A model generated the notes under the pieces. It had not been told where the DNA came from, did no database searches, and saw only the letters and a list, made by a program, of their open reading frames with translations. The translations under genes and the position numbers were made by a program. 64,000 nucleotides of DNA from Polyangia bacterium (GTDB lineage: Bacteria; Myxococcota_A; Polyangia; Nannocystales; Nannocystaceae): NCBI GenBank assembly GCA_030429545.1, contig JAUIFF010000001.1:1089599-1153598 (forward strand). The letters run 5' to 3'. Within the stretch, counting starts at the first letter, position 1. Each line of letters opens with the position of its first letter. Below, one piece after another: positions 37,031-46,379 of the stretch.

Positions 37031-38926
37031 TTAGAGCCCTCCCGCGTCGGCTTCGGGGACCAGCAGGGCGCCGCGCATCGGCGGCAAGGCGACGGCTAGG
37101 GTGCCGTTGGGACCAACCGTAAACCCGGGTTTGGCCGAGGACAGCACATCGACAAGGACAGTACCGGGAGGTGCCGACACGGGCATCTCCTCGCCCTCAA
37201 ACACGGTGGCGCTGTCCTGGGTTTGGTGGGTGTTGAAAATAACAAGTGCATATGCACCTTCGGCATCGCCCCCGGTCCGCTCAAACGCAAAAATCCCGGC
37301 GTCCTGCTCGGCACCCGTATGCTCGGTCGACCAGGTTACGTTGGTGTCGCCGCGGCGCAGGGCCACCAGTTTTTTGCGCAACTCGATAAGCCGCGCGGTC
37401 CACTGAAAGGTCGGTTGCGTGGTGTCAAAGTTGCTGTCCCACATATCCTCGCGGTTGGCGGGGTCGTTGCCTCCGTGGAACTCCTGCTCGGTGCCGTAGT
37501 AAATGCAGGGGATGCCTTCAGCGGTCATCAGCATGAGCAGGGCATTTTGCAGCAGGGCCCGCTGCTCAGTTTGCGGGCGCGACTCCAAGGGCCACAAAAA
37601 TCGGGCGACATCGTGGTTGTCGATAAAGTTCACCAGGGCCTTGTGGGGCGCGACGCCGATGCCATTTTCCATCGGCACGGTTCCGTAGTTCGTGGTTCTC
37701 GCGTCCCACAGCGCCTCGATCCGATCGGTCGACTGCGCCTGTTGAAACACGTCGCGAAACACCTGGTAGTGCTGGGGAAAATAGAACACGCTGTCGAGCT
37801 GGTCGCCGGTCAGCGGTGGCCCGCCGGCCTCTTGGGCACAGGCTTCTTCGTTGGCCCATTGCTCGGGTGTCGGGCTGTCGGGAAAGTCGTTTTTGGTGAA
37901 CGAACCCACCAGATCATCGCGGCCGTCGAAGGCCTCGCCAAACATCAGGAAGTTTCGCTTGCCCTGCTCACGCAGCCGCTGGCGCACGCGTTGGGCAAAA
38001 AATCGCCAAAACTCCCACTCGACGTGCTTGACCGTATCGATGCGAAAGCCGTCGGCATCGGTTTGCTCAATCCAGCGGGCGTAGATATCGACCATCTCCT
38101 GTTTGACATCGCAGCGGGTGGTGTCGATGTCCTTGAGGCCACCTGGAAAGTCGCCGTGAAGGAGTTGGTCGGGGTCGTCAAAGTTGAAGGTCCGGCCCTT
38201 GCGGTTGTAGACCTCGGGCTGGCGAAACAGCTCGGGCATGGGCGGGATGTGGTTGGTCGCCGGGTCGTACTGAAAAATGACGGGTGCCGGCCCAGCCTCG
38301 CCGAGCGAAGTAAATGCCTGGATCCCACGCGGGTCGAAATCGGGGTCGTACTCGGTGATGTGGATAACCGGGTCTTTGCCCGGCTGCCCCGACTCTTGCA
38401 GGTGAATGTCGGGTTGCCCGTTGAGATTGATGTCGTAGTAAAACGCTTGCCCGACGTGGTTGGTGACAATATCGATAATCACCAACATCCCGTGCTCGTG
38501 GGCCGCGTTGACCAGGCTGCGTAACTCGGTGATGTCGCCAAAGTGCGGATTGACGGCGTTGAAGTCCTGGGCCCAATACCCGTGGTAGCCATCAACACCG
38601 GCATCGGTATCGACATTTTTGACGACCGGGGAAATCCACAGGGCTGTGACCCCAAGGGCTTCGAGATAGTCGAGCCGCGACTCCAGGCCGGCCCAGTCAC
38701 CGCCGTGGTAGTGGGCCGGTGCGGTGATGTCGTGGCGGTAGTTGTTGCCCTCATCGGCGTCGGCAAAGCGGTCGACCAGCACCTGGTAAATGACCTGGTC
38801 GCGCCAGTCATCGACATGGGTAGCGAGCTCGACTTCGTCTTCGAGGCCGCCAAAATGCAGGCAGCCGGTGGTGAGCGCAAGGCTGGCGACAAGGGCAGCC
38901 AAAACAGGAAAACGTGGGATATACAT
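37031..38926 (-). CDS. GH13 alpha-amylase-family lipoprotein
   Basis: A 631-aa lipoprotein (lipobox LALTTGC, Cys22). The GH13 barrel contains region I DIVTNHVG, region II GFRIDTVKH (nucleophile Asp297), region III FLMFGEAFDG (acid/base Glu331) and region IV FIDNHD (Asp439), so it is complete. AHYHGGDWAGLESRLDYLEALG is the usual barrel entry. Expected to hydrolyse or transfer alpha-1,4-glucans at the cell surface or in the periplasm. It sits between the porin and malK on one strand with 15- and 34-base gaps, so it is in the maltodextrin operon. Confidence 0.9.
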   Translation of the reverse strand: MYIPRFPVLAALVASLALTTGCLHFGGLEDEVELATHVDDWRDQVIYQVLVDRFADADEGNNYRHDITAPAHYHGGDWAGLESRLDYLEALGVTALWISPVVKNVDTDAGVDGYHGYWAQDFNAVNPHFGDITELRSLVNAAHEHGMLVIIDIVTNHVGQAFYYDINLNGQPDIHLQESGQPGKDPVIHITEYDPDFDPRGIQAFTSLGEAGPAPVIFQYDPATNHIPPMPELFRQPEVYNRKGRTFNFDDPDQLLHGDFPGGLKDIDTTRCDVKQEMVDIYARWIEQTDADGFRIDTVKHVEWEFWRFFAQRVRQRLREQGKRNFLMFGEAFDGRDDLVGSFTKNDFPDSPTPEQWANEEACAQEAGGPPLTGDQLDSVFYFPQHYQVFRDVFQQAQSTDRIEALWDARTTNYGTVPMENGIGVAPHKALVNFIDNHDVARFLWPLESRPQTEQRALLQNALLMLMTAEGIPCIYYGTEQEFHGGNDPANREDMWDSNFDTTQPTFQWTARLIELRKKLVALRRGDTNVTWSTEHTGAEQDAGIFAFERTGGDAEGAYALVIFNTHQTQDSATVFEGEEMPVSAPPGTVLVDVLSSAKPGFTVGPNGTLAVALPPMRGALLVPEADAGGL

Positions 38927-38941
38927 CGAAATCTCCTGGTG

Positions 38942-40678
38942 CTAGTCGCGGAAGTACGAGGTTGAGCCAAACCACCACTCGGCTCCGATACCGATGAAGT
39001 GGTCAACCGGACGCCGGGCAAACACATCATCTGTTGGGTACAGCGAGCGTGCGGCCTGGTCGCGGAAGGTAGCGGTATAGATCAGTCGCAGGTGCGGGCG
39101 TTGGTAGCTACCCATACCGCCTGGCGTCAAAAATGGGATCACGCCGATCCTCCCCATCGAGGCCTGTAAGGGACGTAGTGCCGTACCTTGCTCTTGCGAC
39201 ATGACCAAAACGCCGCGTTGCTGCGCCTGGTACGAACCTTCGAGGGCAAACCCGCCAATGCGCTTTTTGCCGAGCCAAATTTGCGGCCGCGCCACGACCA
39301 CGCCCTCGACGAGGTCGTCGAAGTCGAGGGCCGGACTGGCGTTGCGAAACGAGCGGACATAGCTGCCGAGGAGCAGGCCAAACGGGCCAACTTCGTAGTT
39401 GCCACCGAGGGCGATGAGCCACTCGCGTGCCCCCGCCGCAGTACGGTCGGGGGAGAGCTGTCGCGGGGCATTGAGCTCGCCGTAGGCGGCCAACCCATGG
39501 GCGTAGCGCCCATAGAGGTTGAGGTGTGTACTGCGCTTGCCGGTAAACAGACTGACTTCGCCACCAACGACAAAGCCCAGGTCGGCGGGCACGGTCTCGT
39601 AGACCTCGGGGTCGAGTTCGCGTTGTCCGGCACCCGTCCAGTGAAACTCGCCGTAGAGCACAGTCTTCACACCGCCGGTTTCACCAATACGAAACAGCTG
39701 GCTGAGCTTCGCACTACTGATCAACTTTTGCCGGTCGAGCAGTTCAACCGGAGTCTCACCGAGTTGATTGTGCACCGGTGGGCGCAGCACCGATTGCCGG
39801 TAGTACGGGTCGGTCGGCTGGTTGAGCCCGGCGTGGAACTTGAGCGTGGTATCGGACTTAAACCGGTAGGCAAGCCCACCGCCAATGGTGTTGAGGTTGT
39901 CCAGCGGCCACCAGTCGAGCACGTAGATATCGTCGCCGCGGTACATCCGAGCGCCGGCCCAGATGCTCAGCCCCTTGACTCCTAAATCCCGCTCTTCGAG
40001 GTAGAGGTTGCGAACGGCGAGCTTGGCCGAGAACTGGCCGTCGTAGTGAAACACCGGGTGGGCAAAGGCGACGGTCGTCACGATCCGTGTACGTGCACCT
40101 GTTTGCTCCCAGTAGTCCTCGCGCCGCAGTTCGAGCTCGGCATAGTTCGACTCGTCTAGTCGTGACCCGCGGCCAACAATATCGGCATCGCGGCCTGGCC
40201 GGCCCGTGGCATCGCCCCCGGCGATAACTCGCCCATAGGAACCAAAGTGAAAGCCATCGGCAAAGTTGGGCGGACGTTGACCGGCGGCGGTCTCGGTCGC
40301 GGTCTCGGCCTCGGTCTCACTTGCGGCCGACTCTTTTTTTTCGCCTGTAGAAGTCTCTTTTGCGGGATTCGTGTCCGCTGACGTGTTTGTTGCGTCTACA
40401 TTGTTCTCGGGCTCGTCGGCGGGGTTGGCTGCGTTACTCGTGGTGTTGGCCGGCGATGTCGGTGGTGTCGGAGACTCCGTCGCCGTGCCGGTGGCAGGAG
40501 CATTGGGTGCAGGACCGGCAGTTGTCGATGCTGTCGCGTTGTTCGCTTCGGGGGCTGGTGTCGGTTCAGCCTCTTGGGCGTGGGCGGTTGAGCCAACGAG
40601 TGCGGCCACGAAGGCAGGCACGGCCACGAAGCGCCGATGAAGCGCGCGCGGGCAAAACTTGTAGTACCAAGCACACAA
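38942..40678 (-). CDS. Maltoporin-like outer-membrane carbohydrate porin
   Basis: About 578 aa. The signal peptide ends Ala-His-Ala before Gln. About 100 residues of Ala/Thr/Asn/Pro/Glu low complexity follow. The barrel begins at FADGFHFGSYGRV, with LamB-like features: FHYDGQFSAKLAVRNLYLEE, then WAGARMYRGDDIYVLDWWPLDN (compare the W-A-G-K-R-F-Y region of maltoporins). The C-terminus ends in an aromatic strand. The start is uncertain: TTG 40678 precedes the signal peptide and no ATG does, while GTG codons inside the signal peptide are alternatives. First gene of the operon porin, GH13, malK, malEF, malG. Confidence 0.8.
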   Translation of the reverse strand: MCAWYYKFCPRALHRRFVAVPAFVAALVGSTAHAQEAEPTPAPEANNATASTTAGPAPNAPATGTATESPTPPTSPANTTSNAANPADEPENNVDATNTSADTNPAKETSTGEKKESAASETEAETATETAAGQRPPNFADGFHFGSYGRVIAGGDATGRPGRDADIVGRGSRLDESNYAELELRREDYWEQTGARTRIVTTVAFAHPVFHYDGQFSAKLAVRNLYLEERDLGVKGLSIWAGARMYRGDDIYVLDWWPLDNLNTIGGGLAYRFKSDTTLKFHAGLNQPTDPYYRQSVLRPPVHNQLGETPVELLDRQKLISSAKLSQLFRIGETGGVKTVLYGEFHWTGAGQRELDPEVYETVPADLGFVVGGEVSLFTGKRSTHLNLYGRYAHGLAAYGELNAPRQLSPDRTAAGAREWLIALGGNYEVGPFGLLLGSYVRSFRNASPALDFDDLVEGVVVARPQIWLGKKRIGGFALEGSYQAQQRGVLVMSQEQGTALRPLQASMGRIGVIPFLTPGGMGSYQRPHLRLIYTATFRDQAARSLYPTDDVFARRPVDHFIGIGAEWWFGSTSYFRD

Positions 40679-40842
40679 CTGTGTTTTTGGCGACGGTACT
40701 TCAAAAATTCCCGGGCGCTGGGATCCGCGGGAACGACCACGGGCTGTCGGCACAACCCACTGTTTGCGATAGTTTTGCCGGTGGCGTTTCACGATCGCGC
40801 GGACCGTACAACAAAATCGCCCAAAATTGGTGAGAAACGTGT

Positions 40843-43113
40843 ATGCACAGAGGTGCAGAGACAATGGCTTTCGACCCGACAACTCCCCGCAGGCGACTCG
40901 CGGGCAAACTTTGCAGGCCCCTGCGGGGCCGGTCGGTATTGTGGCGAAAGCTGTGCGTGTACACGTTTTTAGTGGGCGTCGCGGGGTCTGCGTTTGGATG
41001 CGCAGATCAGGTCCCAACCCGTACCTGCGGGGTCGAGATCTGGGCGCAGCCACAATCTGGCGGCCCCGTGTCGGTGATCGGTGACTGGGATGGCTGGCTC
41101 GCACCTGGGCACGCTCTGACCCCATCAGAGGCCTATCCTGGGTGGTACTACACATTCTTCGAGCTCCCTGCGGGCGACCATCGCTACTTGCTGTTTGAGG
41201 ACGGGGTAGGGCGACTCGATCCCCACAACGGGCAGACCGCATTTTGGGAGCCTGCGGGTGGGCCCACGGTTGAAGTCTCGTGGGTCCGGGTGGCCGACTG
41301 TTCGCAACCGGCGGTGACGGTTGAGCACAGTGCGATTGCCGACGGGGTTTTGCATGTAGATGCACAATTTTGGGCAAGGCCCGGGGGCGCGGCAATCGAC
41401 CCGACCTCGCTCGTGGTTGAACAGCGGGACCCTAATAGTGGTGTATATACAGAGGTTGTCGATGTCGACGTCGATGTCGACCCACAGCTCGGGGCCATTC
41501 GTATCGACACCGTAGCGGCGGGTGCGGGTAAGCAAACCCTGCGCCTGCGAGCAACTGATACCGCGGGCTCGCCAGCTGCGGCGGTTGGCGTTTCCCGCTG
41601 GATTGGCGCCCGCGCGCCAACGCCCGAGGACATGCTGATTTACCAGGTGATGGTCGATCGTTTTCGCGGGCCGGGTGGGCAGCCCCTGAGCCCGCCGCTC
41701 GACCCGGGGGCCCGCGCCGGCGGGGTGTTAGACGGGGTGACGAGTGCCATTCGTTCGGGAGAGTTGAGCGAGCTCGGGGTCACTACGTTGTGGCTGTCGC
41801 CGGTCTACTTGGGTCCCGAGGCGGCACGTACAGGCCGCGACGACGACCATCTTTACGAGGGCTACCACGGCTACTGGGTGCTCGACCCACGGGCTGTCGA
41901 GCCGCGCATTGGTGGCGAGCAGGCCCTGCGTGAACTGATTGCCACCGCCCACGACCAGGGAATCGGAGTGTTGCTCGATGTCGTGCCAAATCATGTCTAC
42001 GAGGACAGCTCGCGATTTGTCGACCGTCCCGACGACTCGTGGTTTAACTTTCCCGAATCCGGGCCATGTGTGTGTGGCACGGCCGCGTGCCCATGGCATT
42101 TGTATATCCAAACATGTTGGTTTACCTCGTACCTGCCGGACTTTCGCTTTCAAACCCCGGGAGTGATCGAGCAGGCCGTGGCCGATGTCGAGTGGTGGGA
42201 CCGCGAGTTTGATATCGACGGCGTACGGATTGACGCCGTGCCCATGATGCCGCGGGCGGTGAGTCGTCGGATCGCCGGCGAACTTCGGGACCGGCGCAAC
42301 GCAGGTGCGATGCCGTTTGTCCTCGGCGAGGTATTCACGGGTGCCGGTCAGGGAGGGATCGATGAGTTGCGGTATCACCTCGGCCCGGACGGCCTCGACA
42401 GTGTGTTTGATTTTCCCCTGATGTGGGCGTTGCGCGGGGCCCTCGCCAGCGAAGATGTCACGGGGTTTGTCGCCGTCGAAGAAGTGCTCGCCGCGACCGA
42501 ACAGGCGCTCGAGGGCTCAGGCGCGGTGCTCGGGCGGATGATCGGCAACCACGATGTCACCCGGTTTGTCTCGGAGGCAGCGGGCGACGCCGGGCTCGAT
42601 CCGTGGACGACCCCGCCCATGCAACCGGTTGACGACACGCCCTACCTGCGCCAACGGCTCGCCCTCGCGGTGGTCCTGACCTTGCCGGGCGCCCCGGTGT
42701 TGTACTACGGCGACGAACTCGGACTTGCGGGTGGTCGGGATCCGGACAGCCGCCGGGTGATGCCGGAGACACTTTTGCCTATACAAGAGAGCCTACGGGC
42801 GGATGTGCAAACCCTCGGGCAGCTGCGTCAATGTTCACCTGCGCTGCGCCAGGGAACACGTCAAGCCTGGGTTGTCACCCCCGACCACTACGTGTTCGCC
42901 CGCCAAATGGACGACCGGGAAGTTGTGGTCGCGCTGTCGCGGCTGGGGGTGAGTACGAGCATCGAGCTAGAGCCCGGGCAACTCAAGGGCGGGCGCTACG
43001 TGGATGTTTTGGGCGGGGACTCATTGCCCGCAGGTAGCAACAGGATTGAGTTAGGGGCCTACGGTATGCAAATCTTGCTACCCGAGTCGGACCCCTGTGT
43101 CGTTCGGCAGTAG
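40843..43113 (+). CDS. Exported GH13 glycoside hydrolase with N-terminal CBM-like domain
   Basis: A 756-aa enzyme. The N-terminal hydrophobic segment (TFLVGVAGSAFGC) suggests export; the Cys53 lipobox is imperfect. Residues 60-150 look like a CBM48/E-set starch-binding module (VSVIGDWDGWLAPGHAL, WYYTFFELPAGDHRYLLFEDG), and a second beta domain precedes the barrel. GH13 motifs: DVVPNHV, DGVRIDAVP (Asp464), FVLGEVFTG (Glu496) and MIGNHDV (Asp571). A Cys-rich insert (PCVCGTAACPWHLYIQTC) in the barrel probably forms disulfides. Divergent from the maltodextrin operon with a shared 164-base promoter region. Confidence 0.87.
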   Translation: MHRGAETMAFDPTTPRRRLAGKLCRPLRGRSVLWRKLCVYTFLVGVAGSAFGCADQVPTRTCGVEIWAQPQSGGPVSVIGDWDGWLAPGHALTPSEAYPGWYYTFFELPAGDHRYLLFEDGVGRLDPHNGQTAFWEPAGGPTVEVSWVRVADCSQPAVTVEHSAIADGVLHVDAQFWARPGGAAIDPTSLVVEQRDPNSGVYTEVVDVDVDVDPQLGAIRIDTVAAGAGKQTLRLRATDTAGSPAAAVGVSRWIGARAPTPEDMLIYQVMVDRFRGPGGQPLSPPLDPGARAGGVLDGVTSAIRSGELSELGVTTLWLSPVYLGPEAARTGRDDDHLYEGYHGYWVLDPRAVEPRIGGEQALRELIATAHDQGIGVLLDVVPNHVYEDSSRFVDRPDDSWFNFPESGPCVCGTAACPWHLYIQTCWFTSYLPDFRFQTPGVIEQAVADVEWWDREFDIDGVRIDAVPMMPRAVSRRIAGELRDRRNAGAMPFVLGEVFTGAGQGGIDELRYHLGPDGLDSVFDFPLMWALRGALASEDVTGFVAVEEVLAATEQALEGSGAVLGRMIGNHDVTRFVSEAAGDAGLDPWTTPPMQPVDDTPYLRQRLALAVVLTLPGAPVLYYGDELGLAGGRDPDSRRVMPETLLPIQESLRADVQTLGQLRQCSPALRQGTRQAWVVTPDHYVFARQMDDREVVVALSRLGVSTSIELEPGQLKGGRYVDVLGGDSLPAGSNRIELGAYGMQILLPESDPCVVRQ

Positions 43114-43213
43114 GCGTTCGCGGACACTGGGTTGCGCTCCCATCATTGTCTACGCGGTGCGAGCTAGGGCCCAACACACATGCTGTTACACTTGGGTGAC
43201 CGGTCGGCTCGAC

Positions 43214-45085
43214 ATGCTGCAAGCAGTGATCAAAGGCTTCGGCCGCCTGACAAGTATCCCTCGGCTCGACGGCGAAGATCAGGAATCCCACGATCGCAAG
43301 CAGACGCTTGGCACCACGCTGTTGCTGGGGACGATGGCGCTGGCAGGCCTGGTTGTGGTGTTTGTCGCCTACGCCCAGTTACTCGCGGCCCTCATTGCCC
43401 TTTGTTACCTGGTGTTTGCCATCGTCTGTGCAGTTGTCCTGCGCCTCACGGGTCGTGGCTTCGACGCGATCATTTACTCGAACTGTCTGATCATTCATAT
43501 CATCGCGGTGCTGCTGATGTTCGTCCTGGGTGGCTTTATGCGATCCGGGTGTATCTACATGTGGTCGCTACTCAGCCCACTGACCCTAGCCCTCGTGCTG
43601 CGCGGACGCATGCTGCTGGCCGTGGCCTCGTTGGTGTTGTTTGTCGTGTTTGTGGCGATCGGCACGTTGTTCGAGATTACGCCTGCGGTGCCGGTGGAGC
43701 CGTCGCTGACGTACACGCTGACCTTGGTCAATATCGGGATTTTTTCGACCACCGTCATCAGCACCACCGCGACCCTCGTCCGTCGGCTCGGGCAGACGTC
43801 GGCGGACCTCCTCGTGTTAAACCGCACTCTCGATCAACGGGTGCAGCTGCGGACCAGCGAGCTTGTCAAAAAGAACGTGGAGCTGCGCCAGGAAGTGCAG
43901 GAGCGCGAGCGTGCCGAGAAGGCGCTGGTCGAGAGCGAGGCGCGGTTGCGGCACTCGCAAAAAATGGAATCGATCGGTCGGCTCACCGGGGGCATCGCCC
44001 ACGACTTCAACAACATGCTGACTGTGATCCTGAGCTACTGCGACCTGTCGCTGGCCTCACTGGGACAGTCGAGCGAGACCGCGGAGGATATTCGCGAAAT
44101 TCAGCGCGCGGCCCAGCGGGCCTCCAACCTCACACGCCAACTTCTTGCGTTTGGTCGCCAACAAATTTTTGAGGTCCAGCCGGTCGATCTCGGCGCGCTG
44201 ATTGCCGATATGCGGCAGATGTTTGAGCGTGTGATCGGTGAGGACGTCGACTTGGAAGTTGTCGACGAAACCGATGATGCGATGGTGTTGGCCGATCGCA
44301 ATCAACTCGAGCAGGTGTTGATGAACCTCGTTGTCAACGCCCGCGATGCCATGCCGGAGGGGGGGAAACTGGCGATCAGCTGCGAGCGCGTGATGCTCGA
44401 CCGCGCCTACGTCCGCCGGCATCCCGATGCCAAGTTTGGGCCCCACATCTGCCTCAGTGTGGCCGACTCGGGTTGTGGCATGGATCTGCAAACGGCCCAC
44501 CAAATCTTTGAGCCGTTTTTTACGACCAAACCCACGGGCAAGGGGACTGGGTTGGGGCTGTCGACCGCCTACGGGATTATCAAGCAAAGTGGTGGCAGCA
44601 TCGATGTCGAGAGTGAAGTTGGTGTGGGTACAACTTTTCGCGTGTACCTAGCGGTTGCCGAGGATCCGGAGGCCAAACTGGTGGTCACCCCAAAACTGCG
44701 GCGAGCGAGCCCCGGCAGTGAAACGATTTTGCTGGTCGAAGACGAGTTGCAGGTCCGGGAGGTGATTTCTTCGATTCTCACGCGTCACGGTTATAAGGTG
44801 TTACCCGCTGCAAGCCCCTCCCATGCACTTGAGCTCGAGGAGAGCTACGACCGCGAGATTCATCTATTGTTGACCGACCTAGTGATGCCCGAGATGAACG
44901 GGCGCCAGCTCGCCGATGAAATCCTTCGCCGGCGTCCGTCGATAGGTCTCGCGTTTATGTCGGGTTACACCGGTGACGTGACCCTGCGGATGGGGATTGA
45001 GACCGGAGCCTACGACCTGCTGCAAAAACCGATCTTGCCCGGGGTTTTGGTGCTCAAGGTCCGTGAGTTGCTCGACCAACGCTAG
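43214..45085 (+). CDS. Hybrid membrane histidine kinase/response regulator
   Basis: About 623 aa. There are six or so membrane helices at the N-terminus, then a coiled-coil stretch (KKNVELRQEVQERERAEKAL). The HisKA H-box is GRLTGGIAHDFNNML, the N-box NLVVNARDAMPEGG, G1 VADSGCGMD, F FEPFFTTK and G2 GKGTGLGLSTAYG. A C-terminal receiver domain has ILLVEDE and the phosphoacceptor Asp in LLLTDLVMPEMNG. No DNA-binding output, so phosphorelay to another protein is expected. ATG 43214 is chosen; GTG 43196 is possible. It follows the GH13 gene by 100 bases. A role in controlling the maltodextrin genes is only a guess from position. Confidence 0.87.
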   Translation: MLQAVIKGFGRLTSIPRLDGEDQESHDRKQTLGTTLLLGTMALAGLVVVFVAYAQLLAALIALCYLVFAIVCAVVLRLTGRGFDAIIYSNCLIIHIIAVLLMFVLGGFMRSGCIYMWSLLSPLTLALVLRGRMLLAVASLVLFVVFVAIGTLFEITPAVPVEPSLTYTLTLVNIGIFSTTVISTTATLVRRLGQTSADLLVLNRTLDQRVQLRTSELVKKNVELRQEVQERERAEKALVESEARLRHSQKMESIGRLTGGIAHDFNNMLTVILSYCDLSLASLGQSSETAEDIREIQRAAQRASNLTRQLLAFGRQQIFEVQPVDLGALIADMRQMFERVIGEDVDLEVVDETDDAMVLADRNQLEQVLMNLVVNARDAMPEGGKLAISCERVMLDRAYVRRHPDAKFGPHICLSVADSGCGMDLQTAHQIFEPFFTTKPTGKGTGLGLSTAYGIIKQSGGSIDVESEVGVGTTFRVYLAVAEDPEAKLVVTPKLRRASPGSETILLVEDELQVREVISSILTRHGYKVLPAASPSHALELEESYDREIHLLLTDLVMPEMNGRQLADEILRRRPSIGLAFMSGYTGDVTLRMGIETGAYDLLQKPILPGVLVLKVRELLDQR

Positions 45086-45195
45086 CAGCCCGTGGATTTT
45101 CTCGACATGCCGCGTCACTTGTCGAGTTTGCCGAGGACGCGCCTCGCAACTCCCCGGCGCGAGGTGACGCGCGAGAAAAACCACGGGCTGCTAGC
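45081..45195. repeat. MITE-like element with terminal inverted repeats, copy B
   Basis: The left end GCTAGCAGCCCGTGG ATTTTCTCG (45081-45106) and right end CGCGAGAAAAA CCACGGGCTGCTAGC (45170-45195) are nearly perfect inverted copies of about 26 bases. The 63-base interior matches copy A at 32647-32806. The left end contains the TAG stop of the histidine kinase gene. It lies between convergent genes, so the folded RNA could also end transcription from both sides. Confidence 0.82.
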
Positions 45196-45216
45196 GCGAG
45201 GCATTTGTAGGTACAT

Positions 45217-46305
45217 TTAGCGCAGCTGAATACCGACGCTAAAACTCATGAGGTGCAGCCAGTTTGATGTATAGCCATCGTAATCGAGGTCTCCCTCGTC
45301 GGTCCCGCGCGCACCCCCGCCGACGTAGCGCAGGTTGACAAAAATATCACCCACGGGCAGGAGCACCATGCCAACGCGGGCACTGGCATCGACAATCGCA
45401 CCCTCAAAGTAGTTGGTCGAGCCTGAGACACCACGCCCCTTGGCATAAAAACCGTCGATTTCGGTGCCTAGCCACAGATTGTTGTCGAAGGTGTAACGGC
45501 CGCGAAATTTGAGGATCGGGACAAAACCGAGGCCCCGAGAGGCGCTGCGGAGTTGTCCGTCGACCGAGGTAAACCCGAGGATCGCGTTGCGAATTTGCCC
45601 GGACAAGCCGATCGCAAGTTCCTGCTCGGGGTCGCGCAAAAAGTCGTAGAGGTAGCTAAAGCGGTAGTACGAAAAATCGTAGCGGACATCGACAGCCGTA
45701 CCCGCGGGAAAGTCGACACCATCGATCCGATGGTCGTTGCGAAACTTGGTGTCGGAGACGATGTTGAGCGGTTGGTACAAAAAGATAAGTGTGTGCCGGC
45801 GTTTTGCCTCCCACTCGCCGCTAAACCGGACCAGGGGATAGACCGCGTCTTGGCCACCCTCGTTGCGGTAATCGAACGGGGTGCCGTCCATGCCAATTTG
45901 GATTTGATTGTAGATCGTGCCGACAAAGCCAATCTCAGCGGTGGCTCGGACACTCCACCAACGATGGGCTGGGTTGAGTAACCACTTGTCGCCGTAGCGT
46001 TGCTTCTGGCGCTCTGCCAGCGCGTCGTCCTCAGCTTTGTAACGAGCCTTGCGAGCTGCTCGCCGGCGAAGGCGTCGGGCCTTGGCCCCCGACACGGGTC
46101 GCGGTGGTGTATCTACATGTTGTTGGGGGGAGGGCGGGGTACTCCCCGGTGGTATCGCCACCGTGACCTGCTGCGAGACCTGCGGACTCACCTGCGCCGG
46201 TGGATCGACCGGGCGGGCTGCGGCGCTGGCGGGAGCAGGCTGCGGAGCTGCAGTTGGCGGGGAAGCAGGTGTGGACTGGAGGGCGAGGCAAAGACTCAGG
46301 AGCAC
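45217..46305 (-). CDS. Predicted outer-membrane beta-barrel protein
   Basis: A 362-aa protein. A short signal-like N-terminus (MLLSLCLALQSTPA) is followed by a Pro/Ala/Gln-rich linker and a basic patch (RRLRRRAARKARYK). Barrel-like alternation then runs to the C-terminus (VRATAEIGFVGTIYNQIQIG, RYDFSYYRFSYLYDF, FVNLRYVGGG, LMSFSVGIQL ending in Arg). Internal loops are Asp/Gly-rich. I do not recognise a specific family. It is the first gene on the minus strand after the convergent histidine kinase. Confidence 0.7.
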   Translation of the reverse strand: MLLSLCLALQSTPASPPTAAPQPAPASAAARPVDPPAQVSPQVSQQVTVAIPPGSTPPSPQQHVDTPPRPVSGAKARRLRRRAARKARYKAEDDALAERQKQRYGDKWLLNPAHRWWSVRATAEIGFVGTIYNQIQIGMDGTPFDYRNEGGQDAVYPLVRFSGEWEAKRRHTLIFLYQPLNIVSDTKFRNDHRIDGVDFPAGTAVDVRYDFSYYRFSYLYDFLRDPEQELAIGLSGQIRNAILGFTSVDGQLRSASRGLGFVPILKFRGRYTFDNNLWLGTEIDGFYAKGRGVSGSTNYFEGAIVDASARVGMVLLPVGDIFVNLRYVGGGARGTDEGDLDYDGYTSNWLHLMSFSVGIQLR

Positions 46306-46379
46306 AGTGACCGTAACCTACCGCGTTCGATCAGATGACCGCCAGCAATCCTTGCATATAGGAATGATTCAGTGGCGGA

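Noticed and set aside
37223..38524. 433-codon open frame opposite the GH13 lipoprotein gene
   Set aside because: The opposite strand carries all four GH13 motifs and a lipobox; this frame is a codon-bias artefact.
40679..40842. A MalT/MalR-type operator in the divergent region between the two maltodextrin genes
   Set aside because: I looked for paired palindromes and direct repeats and saw none convincing; no site is claimed.
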